The notes: generated by a model not told the origin, from the sequence alone. A DNA stretch of 5,142 nucleotides from an uncultured Eubacterium sp. (GCA_946614405.1 CAMOGZ010000114.1:1-5142), one strand, 5' to 3'. Counted from the stretch's first letter, positions 1 to 5,084 are shown. A program made the numbers and translations.

Positions 1-1
1 A

Positions 2-370
2 TTCACCGCAGGCCGCGCGGCGGAGGAAGTGGTCTTCGGAACCATCACCACCGGCGCATCCAACGACATCGAGCAGGCGACCCGCCTTGCACGGGCCATG
101 ATCACCCGTTACGGCATGAGCGAGGAGTTCGGCATGGTTGCCATGGAGACGGTGAATAACCAGTATCTGGGCGGGGACACATCCCTGGCCTGCTCCGCCG
201 CCACCCAGGAGGCCATCGACCAGAAGGTGGTGGAGATCGTGAAGGAGCAGCATGAGAAAGCCCGTCAGATCCTCACAGAGAACCGGGAGAAGCTGGATGA
301 GCTGGCCACATTCCTCTATGAGAAGGAGACCATCACCGGCGAAGAGTTCATGGACATCCTGAACCGTTAA
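2..370 (+). CDS. ftsH: FtsH, C-terminal part of the ATP-dependent zinc metalloprotease (5' end outside window)
   Basis: This is the last 122 codons of FtsH, the membrane-anchored AAA+ protease that degrades misfolded membrane proteins and short-lived regulators at the cytoplasmic face. The frame is open from base 2 and ends in TAA at 368-370. The visible part is the end of the M41 peptidase domain: FTAGRAAEEVVFG, then TTGASNDIEQATRLAR, then YGMSEEFGMVA, and a helical C-terminus ending EEFMDILNR. The Asp of the SND motif (codon 65-67) matches the third zinc ligand known in the family (Asp495 of E. coli FtsH). The AAA+ module and the HExxH zinc site lie upstream of the window. The protein stops soon after the peptidase domain, without the long hydrophilic tail some FtsH proteins carry. 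A GTG at 29 is internal and not a start. Identification is very secure; the 5' boundary is the window edge. Confidence 0.96.
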   Translation, partial: FTAGRAAEEVVFGTITTGASNDIEQATRLARAMITRYGMSEEFGMVAMETVNNQYLGGDTSLACSAATQEAIDQKVVEIVKEQHEKARQILTENREKLDELATFLYEKETITGEEFMDILNR

Positions 371-373
371 CAG

Positions 374-402
374 TTGATACAGTCTTGCCTTTGTAGTATA
401 AT
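374..402 (+). promoter_or_regulatory. Sigma-A-type promoter for the ecfA1A2T-trmB operon
   Basis: TTGATA (374-379) and a perfect TATAAT (397-402) are separated by 17 bp, which is optimal spacing. The -35 box matches consensus at five of six positions. Predicted transcription start is about 408-410, giving a leader of roughly 39 nt before the ecfA1 ATG. The -35 begins four bases after the ftsH stop, and the -10 lies in the loop of the putative ftsH terminator. A transcript begun here would carry only the 3' arm of that hairpin and so should not be terminated by it. No riboswitch-sized leader is present. Confidence 0.78.
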
Positions 403-434
403 TAATTATTAGGCTGCAACAGGCAAGACTTTTT
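381..434 (+). terminator. Likely intrinsic terminator of ftsH, with a long loop
   Basis: A perfect 10-bp inverted repeat, AGTCTTGCCT (381-390) and AGGCAAGACT (421-430), is followed by T at 430-434. After a single bulged C420 the stem can continue for six more pairs (TTGTAG 391-396 with CTGCAA 414-419, one G-U). It encloses an AT-rich loop that itself contains the palindrome ATAATTAATTAT (398-409). The position, 11 nt after the ftsH stop, fits a rho-independent terminator. The U tract is short and the loop unusually long, so termination may be partial. The loop contains the -10 box of the next operon's promoter. Alternatively the two arms could be protein-binding half-sites. Confidence 0.62.
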
Positions 435-447
435 CATTGGAGGATCC

Positions 448-1287
448 ATGGCAGAGATTATCCGCATTGAGAATCTGACATTTGAATATACCCGGGAAGA
501 AGGACAGGAACCGGTGAAAGCCATCGACGGCATCGACCTCACCATCGAGGAGGGGAGTTTCGTGGCCATCATCGGCAAGAACGGCTCCGGCAAGTCCACC
601 CTGGCGAAGAACCTGAACGGGCTCTTCCTTCCGACGGAGGGCGTCATCTACGTCGGCGGCTGGGATACCCGGGACGACGATCACATCTGGGATGTGCGTC
701 AGACGGCGGGCATGGTGTTCCAGAACCCGGACAACCAGCTGGTTTCCTCCATCGTCGAGGACGACATCGCCTTCGGACCGGAGAACCTGGGGACAGACCC
801 CGGCGTGATCCGCCAACGGGTGGATGAGGCCCTTGCGGCAGTGAACATGGGCGAGTACCGGCTGAAGGCGCCCCATATGCTCTCCGGCGGTCAGAAACAG
901 CGGATCGCCATTGCGGGTGTGGTAGCCATGCGTCCGCGGTGCATCATATTCGATGAGCCCACGGCCATGCTGGATCCCCAGGGTCGGAAAGACATCATGA
1001 AGGTGATCCGGGAACTTCACGACGAGGGGATCACCACGATCCTGATCACCCATTTCATGGAGGAGGCCGTGCAGGCAGACCGCGTGGTCATCCTGGATGA
1101 GGGGCGGATCCTTCTGGACGGAACGCCGAAGGAGGTGTTCTCCCAGGCGGAGACCATCCGCGAGGCCAAGCTGGAGCTTCCCCTTGCGGTGGAGATGGCG
1201 ACACAGCTGCGCCGCCGCGGGATCCGGGTCCCGGAAGACGTTGTAACGGAAGAGGACATGGTTGAGTTCATATGTCAATACAAGTAA
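448..1287 (+). CDS. ecfA1: EcfA1, energy-coupling factor transporter ATPase 1
   Basis: A 279-residue cytoplasmic ABC ATPase that hydrolyses ATP to drive vitamin or metal uptake by an ECF-type importer. It pairs with EcfA2 and docks on EcfT. Visible motifs: Walker A GKNGSGKST (43-51), Q-loop FQNPDNQLV with Gln92, signature LSGGQKQR (145-152), Walker B CIIFDEP (165-171, catalytic Glu170), D-loop LDP (175-177) and switch His202. The FQNPDNQ-VEDDIAFGPENLG segment is characteristic of EcfA1 rather than of EcfA2 or general importers. Length is normal for the family, including the C-terminal domain after about residue 220. The ATG at 448 follows GGAGG (439-443) by 4 nt. It is the first gene after the promoter at 374-402 and its 3' end overlaps ecfA2 by 16 nt, which suggests translational coupling. 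All catalytic residues are intact. The older name is cbiO. Confidence 0.95.
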   Translation: MAEIIRIENLTFEYTREEGQEPVKAIDGIDLTIEEGSFVAIIGKNGSGKSTLAKNLNGLFLPTEGVIYVGGWDTRDDDHIWDVRQTAGMVFQNPDNQLVSSIVEDDIAFGPENLGTDPGVIRQRVDEALAAVNMGEYRLKAPHMLSGGQKQRIAIAGVVAMRPRCIIFDEPTAMLDPQGRKDIMKVIRELHDEGITTILITHFMEEAVQADRVVILDEGRILLDGTPKEVFSQAETIREAKLELPLAVEMATQLRRRGIRVPEDVVTEEDMVEFICQYK

Positions 1288-2123
1288 GGAATCTTTCACA
1301 TACATATAACAAAGGCATCGCAACGGAGCATAAGGCTCTGGACAATGTGAATTTCGACATCTACGACGGGGAAGTCGTGGGGGTCATCGGTCACACCGGC
1401 TCCGGCAAGTCCACACTGCTCCAACACCTGAACGGCCTGCTGAAGGCGGACCAGGGCGAGATCATCGTTGGCGGCGTGGACATCACACGGCCCGGCGTTG
1501 CCATGCGGGACATCCGCAAGCGGGTGGGACTGGTGTTCCAGTATCCGGAGTACCAGCTCTTCGAAGAGACCGTGGCCAAGGACATCGCCTTCGGGCCTGC
1601 CAATCTGGGGCTCCGGGAGGATGAGATCGACCAGAGAGTCCGGGATGCCATGGAGATGGTGGGGCTGCCCTACGAGAAGTACGGAGACCGTTCACCCTTC
1701 GAACTGTCCGGCGGACAGAAGAGGCGAGTGGCCATCGCCGGCGTCATCGCCATGAAGCCACAGGTCCTGATCCTGGATGAGCCCACGGCGGGGCTTGATC
1801 CGGGTTCCCATAAGGAGATCCTGGACATGATCCGGGAGATCCACGAGAGAGAGAATAACATTATCATCTTCGTATCCCACAACATGGCGGATGTGGCGGA
1901 GATGGCGGACAAGGTTCTGGTGATGGAGCGGGGCAAGCTCCTCGCTGTCGGCACTCCTCTGGAGATTTTCAGCCAGCGGAACCGCCTTGCGGCCATCAGC
2001 CTGAACGTGCCGCCGGTGACGGAGATGATGTATCAGCTGAAAGAACGGGGGATCCCCATCGACACGGGCATCCTCACTGTCGCGGATGGCGTCACCGCCA
2101 TCGCAGACTATCTGAAGAAATAG
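1272..2123 (+). CDS. ecfA2: EcfA2, energy-coupling factor transporter ATPase 2
   Basis: A 283-residue ABC ATPase, paralogue and heterodimer partner of EcfA1. Visible motifs: Walker A GHTGSGKST (40-48), Q-loop FQYPEYQLFEETV with Gln90, signature LSGGQKRR (145-152), Walker B VLILDEP (165-171, Glu170), D-loop LDP (175-177) and switch His203. The FQYPEYQLFE Q-loop is the usual mark that separates EcfA2 from EcfA1. Translation starts at ATG 1272, inside the last codons of ecfA1. The start has only a weak, distant purine stretch (GGAAGAGGA, 1248-1256), so coupling to ecfA1 translation is likely. No other start would keep the N-terminal strand MSIQVRNLSHTY that the family has. Both ATPases look catalytically complete, so the ECF engine is probably a functional heterodimer. 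It is followed by a 58-nt gap before ecfT. Confidence 0.95.
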   Translation: MSIQVRNLSHTYNKGIATEHKALDNVNFDIYDGEVVGVIGHTGSGKSTLLQHLNGLLKADQGEIIVGGVDITRPGVAMRDIRKRVGLVFQYPEYQLFEETVAKDIAFGPANLGLREDEIDQRVRDAMEMVGLPYEKYGDRSPFELSGGQKRRVAIAGVIAMKPQVLILDEPTAGLDPGSHKEILDMIREIHERENNIIIFVSHNMADVAEMADKVLVMERGKLLAVGTPLEIFSQRNRLAAISLNVPPVTEMMYQLKERGIPIDTGILTVADGVTAIADYLKK

Positions 2124-2127
2124 ACAC

Positions 2128-2162
2128 GGGGGCGGCCGGATTCAAGGCCGGAAGCGCCTCCC
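2128..2162 (+). other. GC-rich stem-loop between ecfA2 and ecfT
   Basis: In the 58-nt gap between ecfA2 and ecfT, GGGGG (2128-2132) can pair with CTCCC (2158-2162, one G-U) and CGGCC (2133-2137) with GGCCG (2146-2150). This leaves an 8-nt loop and a 7-nt bulge on the 3' side. A competing pairing of CCGG (2136-2139) with CCGG (2148-2151) is possible. There is no T tract, so it is not an intrinsic terminator. It sits 3 nt ahead of the ecfT ribosome binding site (GAAGGA, 2166-2171) and could affect mRNA stability or ecfT translation. The role is inference. Confidence 0.4.
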
Positions 2163-2181
2163 GACGAAGGATATCACATAC

Positions 2182-2979
2182 ATGATCAGAGACATTACAC
2201 TTGGACAATATTATCCGGTGGATTCCATCATTCACCGGCTGGATCCCAGAGTAAAAATAATAGCGGCAACGCTGTTCATCATTGAATTATTCATTGTCAA
2301 CGACTTCACCGGATTCGCCGTCTGCGCGGCAGTTCTTGCCGTGGTGGTTGGCCTGTCCAGAGTGCCTCTCAGCTTCATCATGAGAGGACTCAAGCCGATC
2401 CTTCTGATCCTGATTTTCACGTTTTTGCTGAACATCTTCATGGTGGACGGGAGGATCCTGTGGCAGTGGAAGTTCCTGAAGATCACGGACGCCGGGCTTT
2501 ACACGGCGGTCTTCATGAGTGTGCGCCTGATCCTGCTGATCATCGGCGCCTCGCTTCTGACACTGACCACCACGCCCATCAAACTGACGGACGGCATCGA
2601 GCGGCTTTTGTCGCCTTTGTCCCACGTAGGCGTGCCCACCCATGAGATCGCCATGATGATGTCCATCGCATTGCGGTTCATCCCAACACTTCTGGAGGAG
2701 ACGGATAAGATCATGAAGGCCCAGCAGGCCCGCGGCGCCGACTTTGAGAGCGGCAGCCTCATGGCCCGGGCCAAGGCACTGATCCCCATTCTGGTGCCAC
2801 TCTTCGTCAGCGCTTTCCGCATCGCCCAGGACCTTGCCATGGCCATGGAAGCCAGATGCTACCGGGGCGGCAAGGGAAGGACCCGGATGAATGGGATGAA
2901 GCTGGTCCGGCGTGATGCCGTGGCCATCCTGCTGATGATCATCTTCCTGGCAGGGATCATCGCCCTGCGTGTGATGTAG
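2182..2979 (+). CDS. ecfT: EcfT, ECF transporter transmembrane coupling protein
   Basis: A 265-residue integral membrane protein that links the EcfA1/EcfA2 ATPases to interchangeable substrate-binding S components. It begins MIRDITLGQYYPVDSIIHRL, with the DPR motif (21-23) conserved in the family. Hydrophobic segments lie at roughly 25-39, 42-58, 70-88, 105-128 and 247-264. The cytoplasmic coupling region holds the two signature Arg motifs: ARG at 183-185 (in AQQARGADFES) and ARC at 224-226 (in AMEARCYRGG). These contact the grooves of the two ATPases. The ATG at 2182 is preceded by GAAGGA (2166-2171) with 10 nt spacing. Length is typical. No S component (BioY, ThiT, RibU, FolT and the like) is encoded in the window. 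This fits the group II arrangement, in which one EcfA1A2T module serves S proteins encoded elsewhere, so the substrate cannot be named from here. Confidence 0.94.
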   Translation: MIRDITLGQYYPVDSIIHRLDPRVKIIAATLFIIELFIVNDFTGFAVCAAVLAVVVGLSRVPLSFIMRGLKPILLILIFTFLLNIFMVDGRILWQWKFLKITDAGLYTAVFMSVRLILLIIGASLLTLTTTPIKLTDGIERLLSPLSHVGVPTHEIAMMMSIALRFIPTLLEETDKIMKAQQARGADFESGSLMARAKALIPILVPLFVSAFRIAQDLAMAMEARCYRGGKGRTRMNGMKLVRRDAVAILLMIIFLAGIIALRVM

Positions 2980-2980
2980 C

Positions 2981-2993
2981 GGAGGTCAAGGTG
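2981..2993 (+). promoter_or_regulatory. Ribosome binding site and GTG start of trmB
   Basis: GGAGGT (2981-2986) begins right after the ecfT TAG and lies 4 nt before GTG at 2991-2993. The next in-frame Met (residue 56) would remove the SAM-binding motif, so the GTG start is well supported. Confidence 0.85.
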
Positions 2994-3635
2994 AGACAGA
3001 GAAAGATCAAGAATTTACAGGAAAAGCTGGCGGCCCGGGAGGCCTGGCAGGTCAGGGATCCCGCAGAGCACAAAGGCAAATGGGCCGGGCTGTTCGGACG
3101 CCGGGCGCCTTTATACATTGAGATCGGATGTGGCAAGGGTCAGTTCATTTCAGAGATGAGCCGGCGGCATCCGGATGCGGATTATGTGGCCTTTGAGGGA
3201 CAGGAAAGCGTGGTGCTCCATGCCCTGGAGAAGGCGGAAGCTGCAGACAGCCGGAACCTTCTGGTGGTCCCCCAGTATGTCCACCAGCTGGCGGAGATCT
3301 TCGCCGAGGGAGAAGTGTCCGGGATCTATCTGAACTTCAGCGATCCCTGGCCCAAGGACCGGCACGCCAAGAGGAGGCTCACCAGCGGCGGGTATCTTTC
3401 TGATTATGCGAAGATCCTGGCGGAGGATGGCTTCCTGGAGTTTAAGACCGACAATGACGGACTCTTCGAGTATTCCGTGGAGCAGATGGAGGCGGAGCCG
3501 GGGTTTGTGACAGAATATGTGACCCGGGACCTGCACCGGGACGTTCCCGAGGAGGAGATCGTCACCACAGAATACGAGGATAAATTTTCCGCACAAGGTA
3601 AGAATATCAACTACATCAGACTTCGCAAACGGTAG
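2991..3635 (+). CDS. trmB: TrmB, tRNA (guanine-46-N7)-methyltransferase
   Basis: A 214-residue SAM-dependent enzyme that forms 7-methylguanosine at position 46 in the variable loop of tRNAs. The class I methyltransferase SAM motif is EIGCGKGQFI (44-53). The family hallmark NFSDPWPKDRHAKRRL (115-130) supplies the catalytic and tRNA-binding residues, including Asp117. KTDNDGLFEYS (152-162) and TEYEDKF (193-199) match the conserved C-terminal blocks. The N-terminus is short and basic (MRQRKIKNL), as in many Gram-positive homologues. Translation starts with GTG behind a strong ribosome binding site, 11 nt after ecfT, so it is almost certainly on the ecf transcript. In many Firmicutes another tRNA-modifying gene, truA, occupies the slot after ecfT. 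No defects seen. Confidence 0.95.
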   Translation: MRQRKIKNLQEKLAAREAWQVRDPAEHKGKWAGLFGRRAPLYIEIGCGKGQFISEMSRRHPDADYVAFEGQESVVLHALEKAEAADSRNLLVVPQYVHQLAEIFAEGEVSGIYLNFSDPWPKDRHAKRRLTSGGYLSDYAKILAEDGFLEFKTDNDGLFEYSVEQMEAEPGFVTEYVTRDLHRDVPEEEIVTTEYEDKFSAQGKNINYIRLRKR

Positions 3636-3650
3636 GAGATGTGGTAGAAT
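3622..3650 (+). promoter_or_regulatory. Likely promoter of the aminotransferase gene
   Basis: TTCGCA (3622-3627, four of six consensus) and TAGAAT (3645-3650, five of six) are spaced 17 bp apart. A TGG at 3642-3644 forms an extended -10 (TGnTAGAAT). The -35 is in the last codons of trmB. Predicted start is about 3657, giving a short leader of about 26 nt. Read-through from trmB is also possible, since no terminator lies between them. Confidence 0.5.
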
Positions 3651-3670
3651 ATACAAATGACAGACATATA

Positions 3671-3685
3671 AGGAGGTATGTAATG
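3671..3685 (+). promoter_or_regulatory. Strong ribosome binding site that fixes the aminotransferase start
   Basis: AGGAGGT (3671-3677) lies 5 nt before ATG 3683-3685. It favours this start over the in-frame GTG at 3641, whose AGGAG (3634-3638) is only 2 nt away. An ATG at 3678 runs straight into TAA (3681-3683), forming a start-stop pair whose last A is the first base of the true ATG. Because it abuts the ribosome binding site, it is unlikely to be used. Confidence 0.85.
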
Positions 3686-4918
3686 GCAGAATACATCATG
3701 GCCGCACAGAACGGCAGAAACATCCCGATGGAGGATACCATCTTCGGGATCAGCAGAAGAGCAAACGAGATGATCGCAAATGAAGGGGCAGACAAGGTGA
3801 TCAACGCCACCATTGGCGCGCTTCTCAACGATGACGGCGAGCTGATGGTTCTGTCTTCCGTAGACGAGACCTTCATGGGGCTGGAGCCCATCGAGTACGC
3901 ACAGTATGCGCCCATCGGAGGAACTCCGGCATTCCGGAAGGCCGCCATCAAGGCTGCACTGAAGAACTACGAGCCGAAGGGCTTTGTTCGCGCCGTGGCA
4001 ACTCCGGGTGGAACCGGATGCCTCAGCGACGTAGTCGCAAACTACTCCTGCCCGGGAGATAAGATCCTGACTACAGACTGGTTCTGGTCACCCTATAACA
4101 CCATCGCAACACAGCAGGGCAGAAGCATCGCCACATTCCAGCTTTTCGACGAGGAGCGTAAGTTCAACCTGGCGGACTTCAGCGCACAGGTGGCTGCACT
4201 TCTGGCAGAGCAGGACAGACTGGTGATCTTCCTGAACACACCGGCTCAGAACCCCACGGGTTATTCCCTGACCGATGAAGACTGGAAGGGCGTCATCAGT
4301 GTACTGTCCGAGCAGGATGCGGACAAGCGCATCGCACTGCTGGTGGACACCGCTTACATCGACTTCGCAGGAGATGAGGACGAGTATCGTTCCTTCATTC
4401 CGCTGCTGGAGGAGCTTCCGGCAAACGTACTGCCCATGCTGGCATTCAGCATGTCCAAGACATTCACACTGTACGGACTGCGCTGCGGCGCACTGATCTG
4501 CCTGGCTCAGTCAGAGGAAGTTGCAGATGAGTTTGTTCGCGTCTGCGAGTTCTTCGCCAGAGGATCCTGGTCCAACTCTCCGAAGGCAGGACAGAGCATC
4601 ATCACCAACATCTTTGCCGATGAAGAGCTGCTGGCCAAGGTCACCGAAGAGCGGAAAGAGATCCGCGACCTGCTGCTGGCCCGCGGACGCGCCTTCGAGG
4701 AAGAGTCAGCCAAGGTCGGACTGGAGATCCTGCCTTACGACGGCGGATTCTTCGCATCCATCCCATGCGACGACCCCAAGGCCGCCAGCCTGGAACTGGA
4801 GAAGGACGGCATCTTCCTGGTACCACTTGCCAAGGGACTGCGCGTTTCCCTGGCATCCATCTCCGAGGAGAAATGCCGCCGCATCCCGGCAAAAGTAGTT
4901 GAAGTCCTGAAGAAATAA
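3683..4918 (+). CDS. PLP-dependent class I aminotransferase, AspC/TyrB-like (subgroup I-alpha)
   Basis: A 411-residue cytoplasmic fold-type I aminotransferase that should move an amino group between an amino acid and a 2-oxo acid such as 2-oxoglutarate. From memory of E. coli AspC, its key residues line up: Tyr75 (Tyr70), TPGGTG 107-112, Trp135 (Trp140), NPTG 190-193 (Asn194), Asp222 and Tyr225 around the PLP ring, Schiff-base Lys259 in SMSK (Lys258), Arg267 (Arg266), Arg293 before SWSNSP (Arg292, distal carboxylate) and Arg387 (Arg386, alpha-carboxylate). Both substrate-carboxylate arginines are present, so aspartate/glutamate, possibly also aromatic amino acids, are plausible substrates; the exact one is not settled. 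The start is ATG 3683. The gene probably has its own promoter. It uses CGC, AGA and CGT for arginine, with CGG rare, unlike the CGG-rich genes upstream, which may reflect high expression. It ends in TAA, and the tRNA promoter overlaps its last codons. Confidence 0.88.
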   Translation: MAEYIMAAQNGRNIPMEDTIFGISRRANEMIANEGADKVINATIGALLNDDGELMVLSSVDETFMGLEPIEYAQYAPIGGTPAFRKAAIKAALKNYEPKGFVRAVATPGGTGCLSDVVANYSCPGDKILTTDWFWSPYNTIATQQGRSIATFQLFDEERKFNLADFSAQVAALLAEQDRLVIFLNTPAQNPTGYSLTDEDWKGVISVLSEQDADKRIALLVDTAYIDFAGDEDEYRSFIPLLEELPANVLPMLAFSMSKTFTLYGLRCGALICLAQSEEVADEFVRVCEFFARGSWSNSPKAGQSIITNIFADEELLAKVTEERKEIRDLLLARGRAFEEESAKVGLEILPYDGGFFASIPCDDPKAASLELEKDGIFLVPLAKGLRVSLASISEEKCRRIPAKVVEVLKK

Positions 4919-4927
4919 GAGTATAAT
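4899..4927 (+). promoter_or_regulatory. Likely promoter of the tRNA-Gly gene
   Basis: TTGAAG (4899-4904, four of six) and a perfect TATAAT (4922-4927) are spaced 17 bp apart. The -35 lies in the last codons of the aminotransferase and the -10 starts three bases after its TAA. Predicted start is about 4933-4936, some 35 nt ahead of the mature tRNA. That point falls within the 5' arm of the hairpin at 4931-4962. Confidence 0.62.
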
Positions 4928-4930
4928 AAA

Positions 4931-4962
4931 GGGGTCGCGGGAGCCAGAGCTCCCATGACCCC
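4931..4962 (+). other. Strong stem-loop between the aminotransferase and tRNA-Gly
   Basis: GGGGTC (4931-4936) pairs with GACCCC (4957-4962). After a G-U pair and one C/A mismatch, GGGAGC (4939-4944) pairs with GCTCCC (4949-4954) around a CAGA tetraloop. No T run follows on the + strand, so it is not a canonical terminator for the aminotransferase. It may protect the mRNA 3' end. Read on the - strand it is followed by TTTATTATAC and would look terminator-like, able to stop antisense transcription entering the aminotransferase gene. Confidence 0.6.
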
Positions 4963-4969
4963 ATAACCT

Positions 4970-5043
4970 GCGGATGTAGTTCATCGGTAGAACACGAGCT
5001 TCCCAAGCTTGAAAGGAGGGTTCGACTCCCTTCATCCGCTCCA
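4970..5043 (+). tRNA. tRNA-Gly, anticodon CCC, with encoded CCA end
   Basis: A full 74-nt cloverleaf is visible. The acceptor stem GCGGATG (4970-4976) pairs perfectly with CATCCGC (5033-5039). The D stem is GTTC/GAAC (4979-4982, 4990-4993). The anticodon stem CGAGC/GCTTG (4995-4999, 5007-5011, one G-U) holds loop TTCCCAA with anticodon CCC at 5002-5004. The variable region is 4 nt, and the T stem GAGGG/CCCTT carries loop TTCGACT (5021-5027). The discriminator is T5040, as usual in bacterial tRNA-Gly, and CCA (5041-5043) is encoded. It reads GGG glycine codons. It appears to be a single-gene unit with its own promoter and terminator; no other tRNA follows within the window. Confidence 0.96.
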
Positions 5044-5050
5044 TAAAAGG

Positions 5051-5084
5051 GGCTCCGGAGACATATTCCGGAGTCTTTTGTTTT
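5051..5084 (+). terminator. Intrinsic terminator of the tRNA-Gly unit
   Basis: CTCCGGA (5053-5059) pairs with TCCGGAG (5067-5073), extended by GG/TC (5051-5052 with 5074-5075, one G-U). The loop is GACATAT. The run TTTTGTTTT (5076-5084) follows at once. It lies 7 nt after the CCA end, a classic rho-independent terminator. Confidence 0.88.

Noticed and set aside
29..370. A separate small gene starting at GTG 29
   Set aside because: The frame is open to the window start and the encoded residues upstream continue the FtsH sequence, so the GTG is an internal valine codon.
409..447. A riboswitch or T-box controlling the ecf operon
   Set aside because: The predicted leader is only about 39 nt, too short for known vitamin riboswitches or a T-box, and no specifier or T-box sequence is seen.
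409..1323. A long (about 304-codon) open frame on the - strand opposite ecfA1
   Set aside because: It runs across a secure gene in a GC-rich region where antisense frames stay open by chance. The translation is rich in His, Asp, Leu and Arg with no recognisable motif, and no ribosome binding site was apparent.
448..2123. Long-range similarity between 448-1287 and 1272-2123 as a sequence repeat
   Set aside because: It is explained by the two ATPases being ancient paralogues with shared ABC motifs; it is not a recent duplication at the DNA level.
3150..3656. A 168-codon open frame on the - strand opposite trmB
   Set aside because: It overlaps the fully supported trmB; the residue pattern is that of a complementary-strand shadow and no family is recognisable.
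3641..3682. GTG at 3641 as an earlier start adding 14 residues to the aminotransferase
   Set aside because: Its purine stretch is only 2 nt away, the added residues do not resemble the family, and the GTG overlaps the extended -10 promoter. ATG 3683 has AGGAGGT at good spacing.
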